64,000 nt of DNA from an uncultured Bilophila sp. GTDB lineage: Bacteria > Desulfobacterota > Desulfovibrionia > Desulfovibrionales > Desulfovibrionaceae. The notes beneath the pieces are model-generated. The model saw nothing but the letters and a program-made list of their open reading frames with translations, searched no databases and had not been told where the DNA came from. A program made the position numbers and the translations under genes. Below are positions 17,335 to 25,212 of the stretch, one piece after another (position 1 is the stretch's first letter; every line of letters starts with the position of its first letter). The stretch spans positions 47,449 through 111,448 of the forward strand of contig CABKMN010000005.1 in the NCBI GenBank assembly GCA_902373525.1. Direction: 5' to 3'.

Positions 17335-18423
17335 ATGCGCATGCCCGCGTTCCCTTCCCATACGGCGATCCTCCTTTTCCTGCTGTTTCCCGTAGGCCTT
17401 GCCGGGTGCGACAAGCCGGTATCCCAAACGGAAGAACCGCCCCTAGTGCTCATCGCCCGACCCGAAACCCGGCCGGTGACGCTGTGGGAGGAAAGCTCCG
17501 GCACGGCGCAGTCGCCCAGAACGGTCGCCATTACCCCGCAGGTGGAAGGAACGCTGAGTGAGGTGGCCTTTCAGGCCGGAAGCCTTGTCCGCAAGGGAGA
17601 GGTGCTGTTCGTCATCAATCCCGACGTGTTCCAAGCCCGGCTCGCGGCGGCGGAGGCGGAACTCGGCGTCAGGCGGGCATCCCGCAATCAGGCCCGCATC
17701 GAATACCGGCGCAATCTGGACATGTACCGGGAAAAGGCCGCGGCGCAGACGGACGTGGTACGCTGGCGGGAGCAGCTCTCCAGCGCGGAAGCGCTTGTAC
17801 GGCAGGCCGAAGCGCAAGTGGCGCAAGCCCGCATCGAGCTGGGGTACACGACCATCAGAGCGCCGTTCACGGGACGGATCAGCAAGGCTTCCGTAGACGC
17901 GGGCAACGTGGTCGGCCCGAACGGCGGGCCGCTGGCCACTCTGGTGGCGACCGATCCCGTCTATGCCCTCTTTTCCGTGAATCCGACCCTGCGGCCTTTG
18001 CTCAGCCCGGACAAGCCCCTCATGCTGGGGATCGGGGACGGCCCCTTCGTCATTGAGGGCAAACTGGACTATATCGCCCCCGAAGTGGACGCCTCCACCG
18101 GAACGCTCCTCCTGCGCGGCGTGTTTCCCAACAGCCCCGAACGCCTGATCCCCGGACAGTACGTGCGCGTACGCATGAGCTCCGGTACGCTGGAACACGC
18201 GCTGCTCGTCCCCCGGCGCGCGCTCGCCTCGGGACAGGGCGGCCCCTACCTGTTCACCGTGGACGCTCAGGACCGGGTCCGGCGCGCGCCGGTTTCCACC
18301 GGCCCGCAGGCGGGGGAAGAGCAGGTCATCCTCTCCGGCCTGTCGCCCGACGACCGCGTCATCGTCGAAGGCATGGCCCGGGTCCGTCCCGGACAGATCG
18401 TTACCCCCCGGACTTCAGACTAA
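17335..18423 (+). CDS. RND efflux periplasmic adaptor (membrane fusion protein)
   Basis: ATG 17335 lies just after the channel stop and a GAGGTGA site. The 362-residue lipoprotein (VGLAGCDKPVSQ) shows the HlyD/AcrA layout: lipoyl half-motif (VEGTLSEVAFQAGSLVRKGE), helical hairpin (about 95-165), second lipoyl half and beta barrel (LGYTTIRAPFTGRISKASVD, ALFSVNPTLRPL) and membrane-proximal domain. It links the inner-membrane pump to the channel. Overall length is normal for the AcrA/MexA type. Confidence 0.94.
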   Translation: MRMPAFPSHTAILLFLLFPVGLAGCDKPVSQTEEPPLVLIARPETRPVTLWEESSGTAQSPRTVAITPQVEGTLSEVAFQAGSLVRKGEVLFVINPDVFQARLAAAEAELGVRRASRNQARIEYRRNLDMYREKAAAQTDVVRWREQLSSAEALVRQAEAQVAQARIELGYTTIRAPFTGRISKASVDAGNVVGPNGGPLATLVATDPVYALFSVNPTLRPLLSPDKPLMLGIGDGPFVIEGKLDYIAPEVDASTGTLLLRGVFPNSPERLIPGQYVRVRMSSGTLEHALLVPRRALASGQGGPYLFTVDAQDRVRRAPVSTGPQAGEEQVILSGLSPDDRVIVEGMARVRPGQIVTPRTSD

Positions 18424-18435
18424 GCGAGCGAGCCC

Positions 18436-21400
18436 ATGTTTTCACGCCTGTTCATCCGCAATCCCGTCTTCACCACGGTCATCGCGCTCATTACGCTGCT
18501 GCTCGGGGGCATCACCCTGTACCATCTGCCCGTGGAACTGTATCCCGACATCACCCCGCCCACAGTCGTGGTCAGCGCGTTCTATCCCGGCGCGGACGCA
18601 AAAACCATCGCCGACACCGTGGGCTCCCCCATCGAACAGTCGGTGAACGGCATTCAGGACATGCTGTACATGTCCTCCAAAAGCGCGGACAACGGCTCCT
18701 ACACCCTCACCGTGACCTTTGCGCTGGGTACGGACACCGACGTCGCCACGGTCCTGCTCCAGAATCTGGTCAACAACGCTCTGCCCACGCTGCCCGCCGC
18801 CGTGCAGCAGCAGGGAGTGACGGTGACCAAGAGCTCCTCCTCCATCCTCCAGTTCGTCTGCCTCCAGTCGCCGGACAACACCTACGACAATCTCTATCTT
18901 TCCAACTACGCGTCGCTTCAGATCGTCAACGTTCTGGCCCGGGTTCCCGGCGTGGGGCAGGTCACGATCATGGGGGCCTCCAACTACGCCATGCGCGTCT
19001 GGCTGGACCTCGACAAGATGAACGCCCTCGACGTGAGCATCGACGAGGTGAACGGCGCCATCGCCAAACAGAACGTACAGGTCGCCGCCGGACGGATAGG
19101 CGGCCAGCCCTCTTCGGATCGGCAGCAGTTCCAGTTCACGGTGCTGACGCAGGGACTGCTGGACACGCCGGAAGCCTTCGGGGACATCATCGTCAGGACG
19201 GGCGGTTCGGGCTCGAACGGCACACGTTCCACAGGCGGCGTGGACGGGCGCATCGTGCGCATCCGGGACGTCGCCCGGGTGGAACTCGGCGCGGAGAGCT
19301 ATGATCTGATCGCCCGGGCCCACAACGCGGACGCGGCCATGATCGCGATCTACCAGCAGCCGGGAGCCAACGCGCTGGACACGGCCAAGGCCGTCAATCA
19401 GGCCATGACCGCTTTGGCGCAGGACTTTCCTCCCGGCATGACCTGGAACGTCCCCTTCGACACCACGACCTTCGTTTCCACCGCCGTGCATCAGGTCTAC
19501 GGGACCTTCTTCAAGGCCACCCTGCTGGTGATGCTCGTGGTCTTCGTATTTCTCCAGAACGTCCGGGCCGTCATCGGCCCCGCCATCGTCATTCCGGTCA
19601 CGCTCATGGGGGCGTTCCTGTTCATGGGGCTGATGGGGTTCTCCGTGAACATCATCACCCTGTTCGCGCTGGTGTTGGCCATCGGGCTTGTGGTGGACGA
19701 CGCCATCATCGTGGTCGAAGGCACGATCCGCCACCTGGAAAAGGGGCTCTCCCCGCAGGACGCGGCCATCCGGGGCATGGAAGACCTCTTTCTGTCCATC
19801 ATCGCGGTGACCCTCGTTTTCGCGAGCGTGTTCCTCCCCGCCTCCTTCCTCGGCGGCATCACCGGCCAGATATACCGCCAGTTCGCGCTGGTCATCGGAT
19901 GTACGGCCATCCTCAGCGCGCTGTTCGCCGTCACCCTCAACCCCACGGAATGCGCCATCTGGCTGAAACCCGCCGGAACCGGCGGCGGCAGGAAGAACCG
20001 TTTCTTCCGCGTGTTCAACCGCGGGTACGACGGACTCAAGCGCGGCGTCATGGCCATCGTCTCGCTGACCCTGCGCGCTCCCGCGCTGGCGGCGGTGACG
20101 TACCTGCTGATCAGCGGATTCGCGGTCTGGGGCTATACGACCCTGCCCAAGGGCTTCATGCCCAATGAGGATCAAGGCTACGTCATGGTCAGCGCCCAGC
20201 TTCCCGACGCGGCGGCCCTGCCGCGCACGCAGGCCTACATGGCCCGGCTGGAAAAGGCCATCGCGGGCGTGCCCGGCATCCGGGACTGGGTCGTCGTGGG
20301 CGGCACCTCCCTGCTCACCGGCAATACCATTCCCAATGCGGTTACGGCCTTCGTCATTTTCGAGGACTGGAGCAAACGCCCCGGCATCTCCGAAGCGGAC
20401 ATCATCGGCGGGCTGGATCGGGCTTTCGCCGCCCTTCCCGAAGGCCAAACGCTGGTCGTGCCGCCTCCGCCGATCATGGGCATCGGCAATGCGGGAGGGT
20501 TCGACATGATGGTCGAAGACCGCAAAAACCTCGGCGCGGACGCTCTGGAAGAGGCGGTGCGGCTCATGGAACAGGCCGCGGCCCAACGCCCCGAACTGCG
20601 CGGCGTCATGTCCCTGTACAGCGCCGACACGCCGCAGCTCTATGTGGCTCTGGACAGAACGCGGGCCATGAGCCACGGGCTGGACCTGTCCTCGGTATTC
20701 ACCGCCATGCAGACGGCGCTTGGGGGAAGCTACATAAACAACTTCAGCAAATTCAACCAGAACTACGAAGTGCGGGTTCAGGCGGAGGATCGGTTCCGTT
20801 CCAGTCCCGACTCCATCGCCGCACTGCGCGTCGTCAACGGGAACGGCGAAGGCGTCCCGCTGGGCACGGTCGCCGAAGTGCGGCCCATCGTGGGGCCAAG
20901 CCTCGTCACCCGGTACAACCTGTACAGCTCGGCCTCGTTGCAGGGCAGCCCGGCTCCCGGCACAAGCACGGGAACGGCCATGACGATCATGGAAAGCCTT
21001 GCGCGGCGGGTCCTGCCGGACGGCTTCGGGTACGAGTGGACGACCATGGCCTTTCAGGAGCAAAGCGCCTCCGGCCAGACCGGCGTGCTCGTCGGCCTTG
21101 CGGTCGTGCTCGTCTATCTCATTCTGGCCGCACTCTACGCGGACTGGATTCTTCCCCTTTCGGTACTGCTGGTCATTCCGCTGGCCGTATCCGGCACCGT
21201 GGGCGCCATCGCCCTGCGCGGTATGGACATCAACATCTACGTGCAGATCGGGCTGCTTCTGCTCATCGCCATGTCCAGCAAAAACGCGCTCATTCTGGTC
21301 CAGTTCGCCAGACGGTACCACGAGGAGGGACAACCTTTAAGGGACGCCGCCCTGAGCGCCGCACAGGTCCGTTTCCGACCCATCCTCATGTCCTCGCTGG

Positions 21401-21612
21401 CCTTCGCCGTGGGAGCCGTCCCCCTGCTCTGGGCCACCGGAGCCGGAGCCGCCAGCCAACGCTACCTCGGCACCGCCATCTTCGGCGGCATGGTGGCTAC
21501 GGCGCTGCTGACCGTGCTCTATGCCCCATTCTTCTTCACCGTGTTCACCGGACTCAGCGAGCGCCTGCGCCGGGGCCGCGATGCGGGATCGACTTCACGA
21601 CAACTCGATTGA
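18436..21612 (+). CDS. RND multidrug efflux pump (HAE1/AcrB family)
   Basis: The 1058-residue protein starts MFSRLFIRNPVFTTVIALIT, 12 nt after the adaptor stop. It has the twelve-helix AcrB layout: conserved porter-loop segments (VVVSAFYPGADAKTIADTV; DRQQFQFTVLTQG), the paired acidic residues of the proton relay in TM4 (LAIGLVVDDAIIVVEG) and the second half (SSKNALILVQFARRYHEEG; FRPILMSSLAFAVGAVPL). It should export hydrophobic substrates by proton antiport with the two preceding gene products. No local regulator gene is adjacent, so control is probably elsewhere. Confidence 0.96.
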   Translation: MFSRLFIRNPVFTTVIALITLLLGGITLYHLPVELYPDITPPTVVVSAFYPGADAKTIADTVGSPIEQSVNGIQDMLYMSSKSADNGSYTLTVTFALGTDTDVATVLLQNLVNNALPTLPAAVQQQGVTVTKSSSSILQFVCLQSPDNTYDNLYLSNYASLQIVNVLARVPGVGQVTIMGASNYAMRVWLDLDKMNALDVSIDEVNGAIAKQNVQVAAGRIGGQPSSDRQQFQFTVLTQGLLDTPEAFGDIIVRTGGSGSNGTRSTGGVDGRIVRIRDVARVELGAESYDLIARAHNADAAMIAIYQQPGANALDTAKAVNQAMTALAQDFPPGMTWNVPFDTTTFVSTAVHQVYGTFFKATLLVMLVVFVFLQNVRAVIGPAIVIPVTLMGAFLFMGLMGFSVNIITLFALVLAIGLVVDDAIIVVEGTIRHLEKGLSPQDAAIRGMEDLFLSIIAVTLVFASVFLPASFLGGITGQIYRQFALVIGCTAILSALFAVTLNPTECAIWLKPAGTGGGRKNRFFRVFNRGYDGLKRGVMAIVSLTLRAPALAAVTYLLISGFAVWGYTTLPKGFMPNEDQGYVMVSAQLPDAAALPRTQAYMARLEKAIAGVPGIRDWVVVGGTSLLTGNTIPNAVTAFVIFEDWSKRPGISEADIIGGLDRAFAALPEGQTLVVPPPPIMGIGNAGGFDMMVEDRKNLGADALEEAVRLMEQAAAQRPELRGVMSLYSADTPQLYVALDRTRAMSHGLDLSSVFTAMQTALGGSYINNFSKFNQNYEVRVQAEDRFRSSPDSIAALRVVNGNGEGVPLGTVAEVRPIVGPSLVTRYNLYSSASLQGSPAPGTSTGTAMTIMESLARRVLPDGFGYEWTTMAFQEQSASGQTGVLVGLAVVLVYLILAALYADWILPLSVLLVIPLAVSGTVGAIALRGMDINIYVQIGLLLLIAMSSKNALILVQFARRYHEEGQPLRDAALSAAQVRFRPILMSSLAFAVGAVPLLWATGAGAASQRYLGTAIFGGMVATALLTVLYAPFFFTVFTGLSERLRRGRDAGSTSRQLD

Positions 21613-22211
21613 GAGCTGTGATCCCGCACGGCCCGCGCATGCCTTTTCACGAGAGCCCGCCCGGTGCGGGCTCTCGAAACACGCTTCCGAGCAGCGCCTG
21701 TGCGAACGATTCCCGCCTTCCGGCGCAATCGAGCACAAACGGAATGTTCTCATGGCAAACCGCCTTGCTGCGGGGCGACCTCCCCCAAAGCATACCAATC
21801 CGGCTGAATGCCCTTCGCCCTCCGATCCCGCAAAAAAACCGCCTGCACAGCGTCCAGCGCGGACGTTTCCCCTCTTTTCGCGCGCGGCAAGCCCGTGCGA
21901 TTCCAGAAAGGCGCATGCCGTAGGTGTCCTTACCGGCGTCCCGCCGCTGCCGAGAAGGCGGAAAACGACAAGGCAGGATGCAACAGCGGCATATCTGGCA
22001 TCGCCAGCTTTCGGCAACGCCGTTCGCCGTGATCCGCATGCACCAACGGGAGCCCCGTACCGCCGCAATCCGTTCCTCTTCCCTCCGCCGACGATTTGCG
22101 GCAAAGAGGGAAGGGAACGTTTCGCCGTTCCTTCAGTACATCCCCGTCTTTCTCTCAGGACGCCGGATTTGCCTCACCTGTTTACGGCCTTCGTTGCCCA
22201 AGGAGTCGTCC
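21613..22211. other. 600-bp intergenic region with a hairpin
   Basis: It contains a perfect 11-bp inverted repeat CGAGAGCCCGC / GCGGGCTCTCG (21650-21676, 5-nt loop) that may end the RND transcript, though no T-run follows. The rest shows no gene with a ribosome site and probably includes the promoter of the nucleotidase. Confidence 0.45.
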
Positions 22212-23813
22212 ATGTCCATTCGGTTGCTTCTCTCCTGCACGCTTCTCGCGCTGTTCCTGCCGGGGTGCGCGAAAACCGTTCCGCCGCAATCCGAACCGCT
22301 CGAACTGGTGTTGCTGCACACCAACGATACCCACTCCTACGTCGCCGGACGCGACAAATACGGCAACGCCTGCATGACCTCCACCGACTGCGTGGGAGGC
22401 ATGGGACGCATCGCCGCCGTAGTGCGCGACGAACGAAGGAAGGCCGACAACGTGCTGGTGCTGGACGCCGGGGATCAATTTCAGGGAACGCTGTTCTTCA
22501 CCGTCAACGGTTGGCCCATGCTGTCCGATCTCGACGGTCGGGTGGGCTACGACGCCGTTACGCTCGGCAACCATGAATTCGACAGGGGATGCGACACGCT
22601 CGCCGCATACGTCGGCACCCTCAACTATCCGGTTCTGGCGGCCAATCTGGCCCCGGAACCCGGTTGCCCCCTGCTCGGCCTGCCCATCAAACCGTATGCG
22701 ATACGCACCGTCCGGGGCGTCAGGGTGGGCATCGTCGGGCTCGCCAATCCCGACGTGAGCACGCTGGCCGCCGCCTGCCCGCACACGCGCTTCACCGACA
22801 GCGCCGAAGCCCTCGGGAAGGCCGTCGTCGAACTCGAACGGCAGGGCGTGCGGCACATCGTCGCCGTCACCCATCTGGGCCTGCCCGCCGACCGGGAACT
22901 GGCCCGCACCGTGGACGGCGTGGACGTCATCGTCGGCGGCCACACGCACAGCTATCTGGGCCCGAACTCGCCGGAAGGCCCCTACCCCATCGTGGAACGC
23001 AGCCCTTCGGGCCAGCCCGTACTGGTCGTAACCGCCAAGTTCGCCACGGAATACCTGGGCGAACTGCGCGTTGACTTCGACGAACAGGGCGTCCCGACCC
23101 ACTGGGGAGGCGCGGCGAAGCGTCTCGAACCCGGCATCGTCCCCGCCCCCGACGTGGACGCCCGTGTGAACGACTACGCCAAACCGCTCGAAGTCTTCCG
23201 CGCCCAAACGCTGGGGCGCAACGATCTGGACTTCCCCGACGGCATGGAAGCCTGCCGCACGGGCGAATGCCTCGGCGGGCTTGTCGTGACGGACGCCATG
23301 CTGGATTACGGGAAACCCTACGGTGCGACGCTGGCGCTGACCAACGGCGGCAGCCTGAGGGCTCCTCTGAAGCGGGGTCCGGTTACGCAGGGTGATCTGC
23401 TTTCCGTGCTCCCGTTCGGCAACATGCTGGTCATCCGGGAATACGGCGGCGGGCAACTGCTGGCGGCGCTGGAACACGGCCTTTCGGGGAAAAAGGGAGA
23501 AGGCCCGCGCATCCTGCACTTCGCCGGACTGCGGTACCGCTTCGACGCCGCACGGCCCGCCGGACAGCGCGTTCTTTCGGCGGAAATCGTGGACGAATGC
23601 GGCAAGCCCCACCCGCTGGACAAGACCGAACGCTATGCCGTCGTGCTGCCCAGCTATCTCGCCAAGGGCGGCGACGGGTACACGATGCTGACGGACGGCA
23701 GGACGCTGCCCGCACCCGATCCGATGGATACGGACATCGTCGGCGCATACATCAAGGCGCATTCGCCCCTGTCCATGCCCATGACGGGACGCATCACCAA
23801 GGTTTCCCGCTAG
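22212..23813 (+). CDS. 5'-nucleotidase/UshA-type metallophosphatase lipoprotein
   Basis: ATG 22212 follows AAGGAG. The 533-residue product has a lipobox (LFLPGCAKT), then a calcineurin-like metallophosphatase domain with the metal ligands of the family: LLHTNDTHSY, VLDAGDQFQG, TLGNHEFDRG and VGGHTHSY. A C-terminal 5'-nucleotidase domain includes LALTNGGSLRAPLKRGP and YLAKGGDGYTML. It should hydrolyse extracellular nucleotides (AMP, possibly UDP-sugars) at the cell surface or in the periplasm for nucleoside or phosphate salvage. It is a single gene. Length agrees with UshA/YfkN-type enzymes. Exact substrate is not deducible. Confidence 0.92.
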   Translation: MSIRLLLSCTLLALFLPGCAKTVPPQSEPLELVLLHTNDTHSYVAGRDKYGNACMTSTDCVGGMGRIAAVVRDERRKADNVLVLDAGDQFQGTLFFTVNGWPMLSDLDGRVGYDAVTLGNHEFDRGCDTLAAYVGTLNYPVLAANLAPEPGCPLLGLPIKPYAIRTVRGVRVGIVGLANPDVSTLAAACPHTRFTDSAEALGKAVVELERQGVRHIVAVTHLGLPADRELARTVDGVDVIVGGHTHSYLGPNSPEGPYPIVERSPSGQPVLVVTAKFATEYLGELRVDFDEQGVPTHWGGAAKRLEPGIVPAPDVDARVNDYAKPLEVFRAQTLGRNDLDFPDGMEACRTGECLGGLVVTDAMLDYGKPYGATLALTNGGSLRAPLKRGPVTQGDLLSVLPFGNMLVIREYGGGQLLAALEHGLSGKKGEGPRILHFAGLRYRFDAARPAGQRVLSAEIVDECGKPHPLDKTERYAVVLPSYLAKGGDGYTMLTDGRTLPAPDPMDTDIVGAYIKAHSPLSMPMTGRITKVSR

Positions 23814-24086
23814 CGGCATCCTCAACGGCCCCCGCCCCGTCCGCACGCTGACGGGACGCGGGGCGGATCGTCCTGCCTCCGCGACAGCACGAACACCCTC
23901 CCGGCCCGACCCCATATCCGAAACGGTCGGGGACTCCCTGCGGGCGGAGGCCCCCCAACAAGCCGCCGTACGATAAAGACTGTGGACGGAACACCCCGGA
24001 ACGCCTCAAAAGACGACACGATGACGGGCAGCCTCCCCGACAGATTGACGGCATATCCGAATCATCGGCCTCCGCGTGTCTTCACG
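23814..24086. other. Intergenic region between convergent genes
   Basis: No gene is seen. Only the terminator at 24087-24123 is recognisable at its right end. Confidence 0.4.
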
Positions 24087-24123
24087 AAAAAAGGCACCGG
24101 ACCTCAACAGTCCGGTGCCTTTT
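24087..24123. terminator. Bidirectional terminator between nucleotidase and SDR genes
   Basis: The 14-bp perfect stem AAAAGGCACCGGAC / GTCCGGTGCCTTTT has a 7-nt loop. The A and T runs serve both strands; it lies 30 nt past the SDR stop codon. Confidence 0.88.
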
Positions 24124-24153
24124 CGCCTCTCGCATCCGAACGCGACGTTCCGG

Positions 24154-24918
24154 CTAGACGATGGTGTACCCGCCGTCCGCCATCCAGAGCGCGCCGGTGA
24201 CGAACCCGGCCTCGTCACCGGCGAGAAAGGCGACGACCGAAGCGATCTCCTCCGGCTTGCCGAAGCGCCCCAAGGGCTGGAGTGCGAGGAAGCTCTTCAT
24301 GCCCTGATCTTCGTCGCCGGTGTCCCGCGCCCCGTCATGCAGTCCGGGAGTGTCGGTCGTGCCCGGCCCTACGGCGTTGACGCGGATGTTGTGCGGCATC
24401 AGCGAAACGGCGGCGGCCCGTGTAAACGAGGCCACCCCGCCCTTGGACGCGTGATAGGCCGCGTAACCGGGCGAACCCACCACCGCGAAGGTCGAGCATA
24501 CGTTGACGACGGCCCCGCCCTTCTTCCGGGCGATGAACAGCTCCGCCGCGCCCTTCGTGAACAAAAACATGCTGGTCAGGTTGGTATTCAGGACCGCGTT
24601 GAACTCTTCCGCCGTGGTTTCGAGAAGGGATTTGTTCAACTGCCAGCCAGCGTTGTTCACCACGATGTCCAGATCGCCGTACACGTCCACGACCGTATCC
24701 AACGCGGCCCGGACATCGGCTTCGCATCCTACGTCGCAGCGGCGGAACACCGCTTTGCCGCCCCGCTCCGCGATGGACGCGGCGACGGCGGCACCGTTGG
24801 CCTCGTCCTTGTCGAGCAGCAGGAGCCGGGCCCCTTCGGAAGCGAAAAGCCGGGCCGTCGCGGCGCCGATGCCCTTCGCCGCGCCGGTGATGATGGCCGT
24901 CTTGCCTTGCAGTTTCAT
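24154..24918 (-). CDS. Short-chain dehydrogenase/reductase (classical SDR)
   Basis: Start ATG 24918 (MKLQGKTAIITGAAKGIG) gives 254 residues, the normal size. The cofactor motif TGAAKGIG, the structural NNAG, and the catalytic Ser/Tyr/Lys (CSTFAVVGSPGYAAYHASKGG) are all present, as is the C-terminal ALWMADGGY. The acidic residue after the second strand (LLLLDKDEANG) suggests NAD rather than NADP. It resembles 3-oxoacyl-ACP reductase-like, sugar or steroid dehydrogenases; the substrate cannot be told. The ribosome site is weak. It is monocistronic. Confidence 0.93.
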   Translation of the reverse strand: MKLQGKTAIITGAAKGIGAATARLFASEGARLLLLDKDEANGAAVAASIAERGGKAVFRRCDVGCEADVRAALDTVVDVYGDLDIVVNNAGWQLNKSLLETTAEEFNAVLNTNLTSMFLFTKGAAELFIARKKGGAVVNVCSTFAVVGSPGYAAYHASKGGVASFTRAAAVSLMPHNIRVNAVGPGTTDTPGLHDGARDTGDEDQGMKSFLALQPLGRFGKPEEIASVVAFLAGDEAGFVTGALWMADGGYTIV

Positions 24919-25157
24919 AGTCGTCTCACTGGTTGCGGTACAAAAAGATTCCCCGTTGTATACGCCTTCCCGCCCGCCTGACAACCCGCGCTCCCGGCGG
25001 ATGAAACACCGGGCATGGGGAACGTCCCGGCCCCGGTCGAATCCGCGGCCGATTCCGTCGGCGTATTCAGTGTCAGTGTAATATGCTGGTGTATATTATG
25101 TTATTGTTCGTACGGCGGTGCGTTGCCGTTGACGGAGACGCAAACTCCAATGAAATG

Positions 25158-25190
25158 CAAAGGGCCCGCCTGAGAACAGGCGAGCCCTTC
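25158..25190 (-). terminator. Terminator of the amidohydrolase gene
   Basis: The stem AAGGGCCCGCCTG / CAGGCGAGCCCTT with a 4-nt AGAA loop and one mismatch lies 23 nt past the stop codon on the minus strand. Confidence 0.7.
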
Positions 25191-25212
25191 GATTACAGGT
25201 TATGTCGTCAGA

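Noticed and set aside
18442..21333. A 963-codon open frame antisense to the RND pump gene
   Set aside because: It is the GC-rich shadow of the pump gene: low-complexity His/Arg/Asp-rich translation, no domain and no ribosome site.
21613..22211. Open frames in the gap after the RND operon
   Set aside because: They extend upstream from the nucleotidase frame or overlap it antisense; the lipoprotein signal and AAGGAG site fix the true start at 22212.
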